Below are positions 14,068 through 25,550 of a DNA stretch of 64,000 nucleotides, piece by piece. The notes beneath the pieces are model-generated. The model had not been told where the DNA came from, did no database searches, and worked only from the letters and a program-made list of their open reading frames with translations. The first letter of the stretch is position 1. Each line of letters starts with the position of its first letter. Location of the stretch: assembly GCF_000165425.1 (NCBI RefSeq), contig NW_001799200.1:1-64000 (forward strand), written 5' to 3'. A program made the position numbers and the translations under genes. The DNA comes from Paramecium tetraurelia. Taxonomy: Eukaryota > Ciliophora > Oligohymenophorea > Peniculida > Parameciidae.

Positions 14068-16833
14068 TCAACGTTTTTTTCTTAATTTAGCATCAGCTCT
14101 TTATGCCTCCTCCATATTTGTCTTCATCTTCATAGCTAAATCAAAATTTCCAGTCTTCCATGCAATTAAATCTACCCTAAAATTGGAATCTGATGGTAAG
14201 GGATGTCTATGAATAATCAATTAAAATACTCTTCATCTTCTAATACGTAAGGTTCTGTATTAATATTCCATATTTCTTTATTGTCTATATACATATTTTT
14301 ATGCCAAACTCCATTAATTTTAGAAATTTCCCTAATAATTTCATTCTATTTCAATTCCTTGAATTTCAAGTATCCATCTTTTTGGAATCTCTTAACAAAA
14401 TCATCATTCACTTCATAGATGCAACCCTCATAATAATCATCTAAATGTTCTCTCCTTTTTTTCCAAATGGAACCTGGATATGGATTCAATTTAATTTCTG
14501 CTACTAATTTGTGTTTCAAATTAATAACATGGAATTTCCCCACCATCTAGAATAGTTTATCCCCATACAATGTTCCGGTGTATAGGCCAGAACAAGGCAA
14601 GAAGATAAGTTCGTTTTTAGTCTCATAAAAATACACTTTTGTATATCCTTAATTGATTCCATTGACTGAATTAGCCGAAATACTTGCTATCGTACTTAGA
14701 CGATGATTCACTCTATAATAATTACTCAATTTTTTACCTGTATCCTTTTCCATAAATCAATAAATTGCTTATTGGTGGGTGATGTGACACCTACTCTGCG
14801 TAAATAGGACAACCATTTATAAATCCTGAGTATGTTTCTCCAAGAATAGGATTAAATGGTTTCCACATGTTCAAATATAGTATGATTGTGCCATACCCAT
14901 AGGGCAAGAAGTTTTTAATTTGAAATAGATAATCCTTTGAGACTGCCTCATCTAAATATTATAAGTAAGTAAGAGAATTGGCATATCTCTAAAGATTACT
15001 TTATTTTTCGAATACATAAACTGGTAAGCTAATGTTTGTTATTGATTTTCCAGTAGCTAAATTTGATCCTATTTATGACAGTAAATAAGAAAATACTTTC
15101 TTTTATTCTCTTAATCCAACCTAATCAACATATAACAAACCTCCTTGGTTTTCATCCACTTTCCAATAGTTTTTTAGTAAGAAATGCCCTTCTGATGTAG
15201 ATTTCTGAAATTTAGGTTCTACTTTCATTGGCTCTATTTGAAATTCCTTGTTCAAACAAACATCCCAGTGTTTATTATTTTAAACAAATTCTAAAAGCTC
15301 CATTAAATTGTTGGGAACTGTGTTTTATAATTCTATTGATTGGTTGAATTGTTAGACAAATAGATCCTCTGAGTGATTTGACAAAGATACTACTGTTTAT
15401 AATTATTTTTATTCAAAGTGTAGGTCTCTAAAATTTATGACGTAATCAATGTGATCTGCCAAATAATTATATTATTCCATAAAGGAGATATTTTAAGAAT
15501 CAAAGAAAACATTATCATCAAGTTGGTATATGATCTAAATTATTGTTTATTGAGGCATCGAATCAGTTGAATAATTTTGGTTTCCTCTCTAAATTCCACC
15601 AAAGGAACACTTTTAAATTGATTTCCTGAACAATTTGGCAATTGAATAAATTGGATTTACTGAATTGAGTTATTTTTCTATAACACAATCAGTTGCCTTG
15701 TATCTCATTATATACAATTATTATGTCTTCTCAAATCCAAAAATTGATTTGATTCTAATCTGATCCACAACCTTGTAATCTTAATAATCAAACATTGTCC
15801 ATTCCGTTGAAATGAATTTATTAAACCCTAAGCCTTCATACAGAAAATGTCGAACTATTTCAATATCATGTTCTAAAATAATTTGAACTTGGTATAATCC
15901 CTTTTTGGATACACTTTTATAAACATTGTTCCCTACTCTATAAAATTCTCCTTACTTAAATTTATCTACAGTCATGTCAGATAAATATGCAGGTACTTTA
16001 TGAGCTTATTCAATTTATGGAATAAAGACTTAGAAGTTGGGTTTTTCCTCTTGTTTTAAATTTGTAAGAAACTCTTACTTGGTCCTTTTTAAATTATCAG
16101 GAGATTCAGGTTATTCTGAAATTCTTTGCATATCTTTATTATTGGATGATTTAAATTCTAACCAATTGTTGTTAAGATTATCACTTTTGCTCAAATCCAA
16201 TTGATCAGATTTATTCAAAGGGGAAATGGATACTGTTTATTATGTAAATTCAACACTCATCCTTCTTGGTTGGATAGGTTTTGTATCACAAATTCCACTC
16301 AAAAGATTAAACCATTTCTTTGCATATTCTTCATCATCTGATCCCATTATCAATTACTTATAATGATCATATATTGCTTGATTGTGTGCGATTAGAATAA
16401 AACAGTAATGGGAACTTTTGGTCTTTTTTTACCCTACCCACATTATTCCATATTTTGATAATTATAATTCTATATCACCTTCTTTTCTAGGTACAATTAA
16501 CTTTTTATGGGTTAAATTCAATTCTAATTTTTTAGATCTCCAAATTCCTAATGTCTCTCCTTTCACATTTAATTCACCCATAATCTTTGATTCATCTTCT
16601 AATTCTAAACTTTTAAAAACTGAACAGAACATGCTCTTTTAAGCCTCGACTGGTAAATTAAACAATCCTTGGATTTCATCTATATCAAGATCAGGATAAT
16701 TTTCAGGATTTATTTCAATCTCATTGTTTGAGTGATTCTTAATTGCAAATATCAGGAAGTTCAATTTCTGTCTTTGAGCTTCAGGTACATTTGAACCTAT
16801 GATTAGATATTTCTAGTAAAATTCTTCAAACAT
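14068..16833 (-). CDS. Oxysterol-binding protein-related lipid transfer protein with N-terminal PH domain
   Basis: 905 residues after removing a 25-nt and a 23-nt intron (2718 nt coding). Residues about 70-165 resemble a PH domain (GELNVKG..GIWRSKKLEL, ending in a helix, EEYAKKWFNLLSG). The middle part (..SDMTVDKFKQGEFYRVGNN..) may be a START-like module. The C-terminal ORD has the diagnostic KPFNPILGETY and EQVSHHPPIS signatures and the family ending LPSDSNFRVDLIAWK. The two His of SHHPP bind the phosphoinositide headgroup in known ORPs. Likely role: sterol/PI4P exchange at membrane contacts. The 23-nt intron near 14.22 kb is needed to reach the LPSDS block. Confidence 0.92.
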
Positions 16834-17069
16834 CGATTAGGAGAGTAGATAAATTATATTACTATTATTAAATTTTTTATACAATTATCTTACAATTGAT
16901 GACAAGTGTAATTTAATTTATAGATTGCATTTAATAATAATAATACTTTAATTGATTCAATTTCATTTTCTCTAAAATTTCTTCAAAAATTACAAAAATC
17001 AATGAATGCATACTAATCATCCGATTTTTTAAAATCAAAATTAAAGATTTTATATTTACTTTAAAAATA
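16834..17069. promoter_or_regulatory. Divergent intergenic region between OSBP and uL30
   Basis: 236 bp shared upstream of a lipid transfer protein gene and a ribosomal protein gene. It is poly-A/T rich with no identifiable element. Confidence 0.35.
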
Positions 17070-17890
17070 ATGTCGACCTAAAAATCATAAATCTAAGTGG
17101 AGTACATTTCATACTAATTCAAAGATAAAAATTACCAGAAAATATTGCCAAAAGATAATCAAGAGACTCTAAATTGAAAGCTCTTATTTACAAACGAAGA
17201 GTTGATAGACTAGCTGCCAATAAGTAAGCAAGAGCATTATGGGAGAAAAATGCTTAAGCCTACGAAGCAGAATATAAGGCAACAGATAAAAGTTTAGTCG
17301 ATAATATACGCAAGGCTAAGGCTGACGGTGGTTTCTATGTACCAGCCGAAGCCAAGTTGATGCTTGTCATTCGAATCAGAGGGTATTAATTGTGTATATT
17401 TTAAGTATCAACACCTTAAACCCATAAGTCAGATAGACTCTTAGACTTCTTAAATTGAGATAACTTCATAATGCTGCTTTTATCAGGATCAACAAAGCCA
17501 CCATTGAAATGATTAGAAAGGTTGAACCATACATTACTTATGGTTACCCATCAAGAACTTTAATAAAGAACCTCATTTACAAGAGAGGATATGCTAAAAT
17601 CAATGGATAAAGAATTCCTTTGACTTCAAACAACATAATTGAAGAACAATTAGGAAAATCTGGAATTCACAGTGTAGAGGATCTCATTCATGAAATCACA
17701 ACAGTTGGACCGCACTTCAAAGAAGCCAACAGATTGTTATGGTATAATATTGAATAACAAATTCAATAGGGCTTTCAAATTAAGAGGACCAAGAGGAGGA
17801 TTTATAGCTAAAAGAAGATCATTTATTAACTAAGGTGATTGGGGAAATAGAGAAGATCTCATAAATGATTTGGCCAAGAGAATGATCTGA
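17070..17890 (+). CDS. RPL7: 60S ribosomal protein uL30 (eukaryotic L7)
   Basis: 248 residues after three introns: 17102-17124 (23 nt, ends AAG), 17383-17405 (23 nt, ends AAG) and 17742-17769 (28 nt, ends TAG). Family blocks are clear: the basic N terminus ([16 protein letters not shown]), [54 protein letters not shown] and the ending [14 protein letters not shown]. The length matches eukaryotic L7 (about 240-250). It belongs to the large ribosomal subunit. Because the protein is so conserved, it proves that two introns here really end in AAG. Confidence 0.97.
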
Positions 17891-18175
17891 CATAGATTTA
17901 TGAAAGTACAGTATAATGCATATAATAAATTATTAAATATTCTTGATCTTATTGGTTAAATAATTCTTAGTGAAAATGCTTATAAAATGTAGTTTAATAT
18001 CTAAAAGTATAATCTGATGAAGTTTTCCATCTTTCTAATTAACTCATATACCAAAGTTGATTCAGATAAACAATTTATAAATTCATATCATAATCACATT
18101 TTTGGATTTTTAAACATATTTATTACAAAACTAAATTTTACTGATCATTTTTATTTGAAATCAAATGAATTTAAT

Positions 18176-18559
18176 TCAATCTTATATTTTAATAATTCTA
18201 TTTAATGAAAGATTTACTTTATTATGTTTTTGATTAATATAGATTTAATTTTGGAACTTCATTTTTTTTTAGGAGCATAGTAAGTATTTTGGGAATAGAC
18301 TTTTTTTCATGGCAGATACAATTGGTTATATTTCGGCATTTAGAGGATCATTTCTCTCTGTAATAGTTAAAATAAGTTTGATCTGATTTTACCTAAGGAA
18401 TGTACTAAATGAAGCTTATTTTTGATTAAATTACTGTTGAATTCCGAATGGGGTCATTTTAGAGAGATTTTTTAGTTGTAGAAAAGAGGTCATTTCTAAG
18501 GAACCATCGATAGATAGGGGTAATAGATTTAGAATTTGAATAGATGTTTTCTTGAGCAT
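18176..18559 (-). CDS. Doubtful hypothetical ORF (127 codons)
   Basis: An uninterrupted frame with Met at 18559 and TGA complement at 18176-18178, divergent from the kinase gene by about 60 bp. Composition is plausible but has no recognisable motif. With only one stop codon and this A+T content, a chance frame of this size is not rare (roughly one in ten). The surrounding 17,891-18,618 has nothing better. Treat it as a placeholder. Confidence 0.25.
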
Positions 18560-18618
18560 TTCTTATTTTGTAGTATGATTCGTTATTGTGATCAAAATAC
18601 AATTATTTTATATTCAAA

Positions 18619-20525
18619 ATGTCAGAGGAATGGCCAAAAAAATAGATTGATAAATACATCATTGTGAATAAAAAGTTAGGAAGCGGTGCTTTTGGTACTG
18701 TGTATAGAGGATTTAAAAAAAATGATGAAACGAAGCAAGTTGCTGTTAAGGCGATATCAATTGCTGTATGAAAATAAGAATATGGATTGTAGAGTATCAA
18801 AGACTCATCTAAGATGGTGGAACACATCAAAAGAGAGATCTCCATTTTGTAATAGGCAAATAATCCTCATATTGTTAAATTGTTTGATGTTGCCAGAACA
18901 CCTCACTATTTGTATCTATTTTTGGAATATTGTCATGATGGCGATTTGAAGAAGTACTTATCAACAAAATACGGCAGGAGATTAAGCGAAGTACAACAAT
19001 TTTATATATATTTTAATTTCATAGGTTGAGGCAGTCATCTTTCTGAAACACCTGGTAGAAGGATTCCGAACCCTGCATTAACTAAAAATAATTCACAGAG
19101 ACATCAAACCAGCTAATATCTTGTTGCATAAAGGGGTAGCTAAAATTACTGATTTTGGTTTTGCCAGAGTCATCGACACTGGAATGAATGGTACAATCAA
19201 CAATTAAATCAAATAGATCCTGCCTATTTTTCGAGAGTAGGATCTCCCTTGTACATGGCCCCTTAGATATTGGAAGGACAACCGTTTTCCTCTAAATGCG
19301 ATGTATGGTCAATGGGAGTGATGCTATTCGAAATGCTCTATGGAAAGCCTCCCTGGGATGGAGACAATCAATACAATTTGCTTTAGAATATCAAGAAAAA
19401 TATATTAGTTATCCCTGATGCTCCAGTGCGAAGTGATAAAATAAAGGAACTATTAAAGCATATGTTAGTAGTTCAAGAGAAGGTAAGGATATACGGAATT
19501 ACTATTTTTAGGAGAGATATTCTTGGGAATAAATTTTCAATCATGAAATAATCCAGATCTAGGAAGTTCAAATAAAAAATAATTTGGAGTAATTGTTGAA
19601 GGAGAAGGACGAATTGTCACGTTCTGAGAGTCTCAATAAATTATACTTAGAAATGAATCTAGTTATCGGCTATTTAGACTAGCCTGAGTAGATTCCTTAA
19701 GAAGCATAATCTCCTCAACTAACCCAAGGTAATGACGAGAAACAGTCCCTCGATGATGTCGACCATGAAAAAGTATCTCATTTATTTATTCCTTTAAAGG
19801 GGTTGAAAATTATTAATTAATATGAGACTGAATAAAAGCGTAGAAAGGCCATGTTGAAATACAACACATACTTTTTGTTTGAAAGAAACATTGCTTTCTT
19901 CTTCAACTATGTGATCCAAAAAATAATCAAGATGTCACATTAAGGAGTGCTTAAGTTGACTCAAGAATTATATTATTCAACCATCTTTTGTATTTCCAAA
20001 AATCAGAATGTACACCTCAAAAGAATGCATGACCAATTAATGTCCACCAATCCCGATAAATTTGACAGAGAAACTTGGGGTAGGTACTTAATAAGTTAAG
20101 AATATAAGAAAATATTAACTGTCACCAAGAATGACATTAAACATACTGAGGATTTCTATCTGGAAATTTACAAAAAGGAATAACAAATTAATGACAAAGA
20201 ACTGACTTAACCTGATAACAAAAGGGCTGTCAAAATAAAATAAGTCTTGGATGTAAATTTCAATTCAAATACTTTCTTCTAATAACTGTATCAACAAGTT
20301 GTACAAGAATGCTTAGAAATTATTAAAACTTATATTAAATAAACTAAGGATTCTGACCCTTCATATAAAGATTTACTTTTATTGGGGTGGTTTTTTGTAA
20401 TATGCTTGAATCCATACTTAGAATTTAAAGATATAAATATGGACTTTAATTAATTTTACGAAGAAATGCAAATATTAACAGAAACATAATTATTAGAAAA
20501 GATCGGTAAGCGTTTAGATTTATGA
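18619..20525 (+). CDS. Ser/Thr protein kinase, ULK/Atg1-like
   Basis: 596 residues. Four introns (27, 34, 26 and 29 nt) leave 1791 nt, a multiple of three. The kinase domain occupies residues about 12-275: glycine loop GSGAFGTVY, Lys in QVAVKAIS, catalytic loop [17 protein letters not shown], then [13 protein letters not shown], and [17 protein letters not shown]. Spacing and sequence are closest to the ULK/Atg1 group. About 320 C-terminal residues are mostly helical and charged and could be an Atg1-type tMIT region, but I cannot show this. A role in autophagy or in cilia (Fused/ULK4 type) is inference. It converges on the second MORN gene with a 54-bp gap. Confidence 0.88.
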
Positions 20526-20579
20526 AATTTTTATAATTAAATTAATCTATGAAAATATATTCCCTCGACTCTTTTAATA

Positions 20580-22298
20580 TCATTAAAAACTCATATTTTA
20601 TCGACTTTATAGTCCAACGTTGTTTTGTTTAAAAGTGGCGACATCAGCATTTTTCATGGCTTGAGTGTTGACATTAAATTAAGCTAGCTAAGTTTACATT
20701 CTGTAAGAATCAGACTAGAATTACAAGGGGTTATTGATATTTTGCGGATTCAAGGATGGCTATTGAGTCTAAAGAGTTTGCAATTTGAATGTAGATTATT
20801 AAGAAAATTATGGTATTGTTTATAAAGATTCGCCTGATATTTATTATTTTTGAGTTTAGGTCACATTTGAAAAATTCGATATTTAGAATCTATTACTGTC
20901 CATAACTTACGTTGTTTATTTGTATGAGTTAAAACCGTTTGAAGGTGTTATTAAAGCTGTTGCTAATCTCTAATTTTAAGGCTATTATACTAGTTATGTT
21001 TAAAGTGGTGCAACTACACGTTTTTCCACCTTTAAAGAATCGGGTTATGTACTTTTATTTAGAGTAAAACCACCAACAGACGGAGCTGGAGCTGGATTTA
21101 TATAATTAAATTAATTTTTCGGTTAATTAATAGTAAAACTACCAAATTAAGGTGGTGGCATTTTTTGACCTATTAAGGCTTATGACTGATCAACAATTTG
21201 GAATTATGTTTAAAAACCCATTTAAAAACCATTTTTTTGAACTGGTTAATCTTGTTTTAATTTCCCTTCTTCATATTGAACATTCTTTATACTGTTTTAA
21301 TTAGAAATATTGCCCTCTCCATGTTATAAGTTTTTTTACCAACCTCCTTCATATATTAAGATTTTATTATTTTGTTTCCACATAAATTATCCTTTTCCAT
21401 GTCTCAATCCGTTCTCAAAATTTCCTTCATACTCTTAATACATCATTTAAAAATCAAGTTTATAGGCTAGCATCTTACCAAAACCTTGGATTTCTTCCCT
21501 AACAAATTATCCAAAGAAGAATTAACCCTCATTCTATGAAATCTATTCAAACTTTACTCCATATATAAAAATATCACAATCAAAAATTCCATAATAAATT
21601 ATATCCTTCTTTTTGAGAATACCTTTACCATTTTTGAGATCAAAAAGGTTGATATAACCTTAATATTTACTCTGCTCTTTCTCATTAGAATCACACTTTA
21701 ATTCAGTTCCCACTTTTTAAAATTCTTTTGGAATCTTAGATAATTTACTATCAATCTCAGCTTCAATAAACTTCTTTACATCTGAGAATTATTGTTTTTA
21801 AATAATCTCCTACAAATAATTAAGGAATATTTCTTTAAACTTGTCATTTTTATTTTGCTCCATAAATTAAATTGGATTTGATATATCTAACTTATTGGCA
21901 TTCAAGAAATTCAACAACTGGTTAGCCAATTTATCCATTGTTTTTCCCTTCTTCTAAAAAAAGGTTCCCAAAAAATAGAAGTTCTATTAGGTGTAGTTAT
22001 TATTTTTAATAAATAATAAAGCATCTTCCAGATGAGGTTTCATTTACTTTTCCCAAAATTTTAATTTCTCGATATTCTACCTATATTAAATGACCTTAGA
22101 ATAATGAGGGAACTCTTTCTTAAGTTTTTCTTCGTACTTTTTAAGGAACTCATCTTTTTTTAAATATTTTGATTTATTCTCTTTTTTATCTTTCAAACAA
22201 CCCTCACACAAAGCATAACTTGATTAGATATCCTCGATCTATAAGTATTCTACTTCTTTCTTACTACATCCAAAGCATTTAGTATTATCTGTTTTCAT
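20580..22298 (-). CDS. MORN-repeat protein with N-terminal CxxC zinc-binding motif
   Basis: 572 residues, no intron (1719 nt). The start is MKTDNTKCFGCSKKEVEYL, followed by ALCEGC, giving a C-x2-C..C-x2-C arrangement that could bind one zinc. A charged helical region of about 200 residues is followed by MORN-like units (GYINLFDLKNGKGIL, YEGNFENGLRHGKGQF, YEGGWQKNLQHGEGNI) and a long Gln/Asn/Pro-rich tail (PAPAPSVGG..) to the stop at 20580-20582. It is not a close copy of the myristoylated MORN gene at 12 kb. Function unknown; probably cytoskeletal. Confidence 0.85.
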
Positions 22299-22362
22299 AA
22301 TTGAATTTCTATTATTTTTTTTTTAAGATAATTTTATTGATGTATTTATATATAATAATAAA

Positions 22363-23321
22363 TCATATATTTTCTTATTTAAAATTGGGGTCCTCTTGTA
22401 GAAGACCAGAAATTTAGCTAACCATGTTCTTCTAAGGTTCTTGATTAGAATCTTAAGAGTTAGGGGATAACTTCCTGAATTCACTTTCTAATTTGTTTTG
22501 CATTTGCTGATATTTCTCACTGTTTGAAGAGGGCACATTTTTCTCATTATTGTCGCCTTTGTCATCTTGTTATTAAGCCTTTGCTGCTTATTAAGCATTC
22601 TTGAATTGTAACCTGAACACATTCGACAAATTTTCAGGGATACTCTCATCAATTTACAATTCCTCAATATAGCCTGTCTCGACTCTGAATAACCATCCAT
22701 GTATCATAACAGCTTGAAAATTAATAAAAATTAGATACGATGTCCATCTTGCCAAGATTTCTAGACTATTGGATTCTTCCACATATTAAGCACTTATTCT
22801 CTGACATTTAAGCATGATAAACATGCAACTCGGTCATTCTCATCCTAAAATTGATTCACAAGATGTTGATTCTTCTCGTACACATGTTTGATATTATTGA
22901 GCCAGAGGTCTAATAAACCACCTACTGAGTCTTAATTCATGGCTGCTTTTACTCCTCCACAGAATGTATGACCCATAATAATGATGTTATGGACTTTCAA
23001 ATGTTCCACGGCATATTGCACCACGCAATTTAACTAAGGTTAAGGGGAAACACTTACATTCAAATCTGTCATATTAACCACGTTGGCTATGTTACGATGG
23101 ATGAAGATTTCTCCTGGATCTGTCTCTGTCAATTCATTTGGAGGAGCTCTGGAATCGGAACATCCGATTAACAGATATTTTGGATTCTGGCCCTTTGCTA
23201 ACTTCGAGAAATAGTCGGGATCTTCGGCTAGCTTCTTTGCCACATAGTTTTTGTTTCCCAGTATAGCCTTTGTATACTTCTAGATTTCTGATATTCCATT
23301 TTAAACAACTTGATTTTGCAT
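22363..23321 (-). CDS. Beta-class carbonic anhydrase
   Basis: 302 residues after removing a 26-nt and a 24-nt intron. It catalyses CO2 + H2O to bicarbonate. Zinc ligands and the active site are visible: GCSDSRAPP (Cys, and the Asp-Arg dyad), HRNIANVV, and GHTFCGGV (His and Cys). The block [18 protein letters not shown] near the domain end matches the family W..G..P..HGW pattern once the intron (GTATCT..CAAG) is removed. About 85 extra C-terminal residues are Gln/Asn/Asp-rich with no match. The 24-nt intron (GTAAGT..TAG) is in frame with no stop, so retention would also give a protein. No targeting signal, so probably cytosolic. Confidence 0.95.
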
Positions 23322-23745
23322 TATAATTTATATTTTTTGGATATTAAGATGCAATTTATAAAATTCATACGTTAAATCAGAACTTATAAATTCTTACTTT
23401 TCTGACGTATTATTATTTTACTCTTACATTAATAAATACTTTTTAACGTAATACTTTATATTATAGAATATAAAATTTCTAAAAGTTTTAACTGGCTTAA
23501 CTCGAATGAATTAATTTAAGTCAAAATTGTTAAATTCATTAAACTGAATGAACGCTAGCAACTATAAAATTTGAATTTAGTATGTATTTTTTGAAGTTAT
23601 TTTTAAACATCAGTATAAATATCTTAAAGCATAAGCTATGCAATCTTGATTTGAATCTTGTAATAGGTTTATATCTCCTTAAATCGAAGTACCAAAAAGT
23701 GGTAATCATTCTAACCTGAAGAATTCTCCAGAAAAAGTCTATAAA
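23322..23745. promoter_or_regulatory. Divergent intergenic region
   Basis: 424 bp between the divergent starts of carbonic anhydrase and the next plus-strand ORF. A+T-rich, no coding frame and no named motif. Confidence 0.35.
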
Positions 23746-24234
23746 ATGTTTAATTTAAATACAATATTTCAACCTTTTTCTTACATTCCACAGTATTATA
23801 ATCCCAATCTTAAGGAATTTCATGTATTTGTCATTAAACATACAAATGATAGGTTTCTCGATCCGCTACTTAAGCAGATGTTGAAAATTGATCAATGTGA
23901 ACTTTATTTGAAGAGGAAAACAATTCTCAATTCTCTTCATTTGGCATCCAATAAGCTTATTTTGCATAGATATTGTTAGATATATATTGAAGACCTAAAT
24001 CAAGCAGAGGTTGCTTATGACACTTTTTAATTGATTTATTCTATAATATAAAATTTGCGCATCACTTGTTTTGTTATTCATTAGTTTATGTTTGTAGTGT
24101 TGCCATCTGATTTAATCATTCATAAATGTTTGAATTACTAAAGGATTTGGATGCTCATTCGATAAAATATATTATATAATATTACCATATTCTTTTTAAT
24201 AAAACAACTATAGGTTCTCAATGAATCAAATTGA
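23746..24234 (+). CDS. Hypothetical protein, 3' end uncertain
   Basis: A 162-residue frame beginning MFNLNTIFQPFSYIPQYYN. The first ~130 residues look genuine (EFHVFVIKHTNDRFLDPLL, HLASNKLILHRYC). The last ~30 are A+T-rich and doubtful, and the frame overlaps the start of the next gene by 14 bp, which is unusual in this genome. An unrecognised intron near 24.1 kb probably gives an earlier stop. No family recognised. Confidence 0.5.
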
Positions 24235-24946
24235 TTAAAAATAAACTTTGCCTCCTCTTCGTGTATCTGAAATATAAGAGTTACTTAGATCATCTAATGA
24301 ATAACATAAAAAGGAAATCATTTCGAGTTATAGGGATACGAAGAAAAGAAAACTAAAAGAAATTGCAGAATAAGAGAAATATAAGGTCATTGAAAGAAAA
24401 GGTGTTAATTTTAATAAAGTTTAGTATTCAATTCGCAAAGTAAATTGTAAGGGCAAACGATAGGAAAGACTTTAGATATATTTCTAAGCAAGGAACCAAT
24501 AATAGATGATTATCTGAAAAGACATATTATTGCTCCTCAAAGAAATTTAGAAAAAGGTCTAAAAGATAGTAAAGATGAGATCTTATTCTATAGTAAAGAC
24601 TGGAAAAAACTAACTTTTGGATGGAAGATGCTTTGGAGATATTCCTCAAAATAAATTAAGTAAAAAAGAAAAGCAATCTTAGGAGTATTGGAATTAATAC
24701 AATACATAATTATCTGAATAAAGATATAAAATACTATTGGATTCTCAGACTGGTTTGCAAAAAAAAATCAATTAATAAAACAGACTCAAGGCTTTAAAGA
24801 TCTTTGTACCAAACAAGTATTCACCTGGACTTTTTGATGATCACCCTTCATAGATCCTAAGTTTCACGTATAAATTACATATTAATTAGTCAAATGCATA
24901 AGCATTCATAACCATAAATTTGGAGTCCAAATAGTTTTTATTGTGA
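24221..24946 (+). CDS. Hypothetical basic protein
   Basis: 223 residues from ATG at 24221 (MNQIDQKQTLPPLRVSEIQE). Two introns are needed: 24440-24468 (29 nt, ends AAG) and 24569-24593 (25 nt, ends TAG), leaving 672 nt. Read without splicing, the frame hits a TGA at about 24514, which first looked like a read-through codon. Lys-rich helices (YRDTKKRKLKEIAEQEKY) precede a short motif, DGRCFGDIPQNKLSKKEK. The ending FITINLESKQFLL is hydrophobic/beta-like. No family recognised; a cytoskeletal or IQ-like protein is possible. Confidence 0.65.
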
Positions 24947-25270
24947 TTCATTTGATGAAAGTCTAAAGCAATAATAATAATCAAAAAGCATTTTAAAACT
25001 CAGTAACACAGTATTAAAAGATCATAGTAAATAATCTATAAAGATTGAATGAATAAAATAAAGAATTGTATTTTTCAAATGTTATTAAACAAACTTATTT
25101 ATTTAAATCGCTTTACAAGCATCTTATGATTGTGTTAATGTTTGATTTGATTTAAACTTTATTATAGTGATATATTAAAATAGAAGGATTAGCAATTTAT
25201 AACAAAGAATAATTTAAATAATTATGCTTGGCTACTTCATTAAGAGAAAAGCTGGATAAGTATTAACTTT
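24947..25270. other. Intergenic spacer before tRNA-Phe
   Basis: 324 bp of A+T-rich sequence. No coding frame supported and no repeat seen. Confidence 0.4.
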
Positions 25271-25343
25271 GGGAGTATAGCTCAGTTGGGAGAGCGTAAG
25301 ACTGAAGATCTTAATGTCATGGGTTCGATCCCCATTGTTCCCA
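25271..25343 (+). tRNA. tRNA-Phe (anticodon GAA)
   Basis: A 73-nt cloverleaf. The acceptor stem pairs GGGAGTA with TGTTCCC (two G-T pairs), the D arm is GCTC..GAGC, the anticodon stem-loop is TAAGA-CTGAAGA-TCTTA with anticodon GAA, and the T arm is ATGGG-TTCGATC-CCCAT. Internal A and B boxes are present, there is no intron, and the discriminator is A. A run of seven T follows directly and is the expected RNA polymerase III terminator. Confidence 0.95.
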
Positions 25344-25350
25344 TTTTTTT
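25344..25350 (+). terminator. Pol III poly-T terminator of tRNA-Phe
   Basis: Seven consecutive T immediately after the discriminator base. Confidence 0.8.
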
Positions 25351-25550
25351 AAATTTAGATAAAGAATTACTAATTTTTTATTATAATTGTATATATACAT
25401 ATATTAAGAATATTATAAATTGCAAAACTTATCTATAACTCAGTTCAAATCAAAGAAGTGCTAAACCATGAAAAATAAGAGATATAAATTTGTAATTAAA
25501 TGGAGTTTATTATGATTTTTATACAATAATAAATGAACATCGTTGATGTG

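Noticed and set aside
18017-18205. 62-codon plus-strand ORF after uL30
   Set aside because: Low-complexity A+T-rich frame of chance length, with no family and no support.
20590-21170. Plus-strand gene suggested by segments such as SGATTRFSTFKESGYVLLF
   Set aside because: The minus-strand frame of the MORN gene is open throughout, with no introns, and explains the region.
24500-24530. In-frame TGA in the 24.2 kb gene, possible selenocysteine or read-through codon
   Set aside because: Two short introns (24440-24468 and 24569-24593) shift the frame so that the TGA is never read, and the total coding length becomes a multiple of three.
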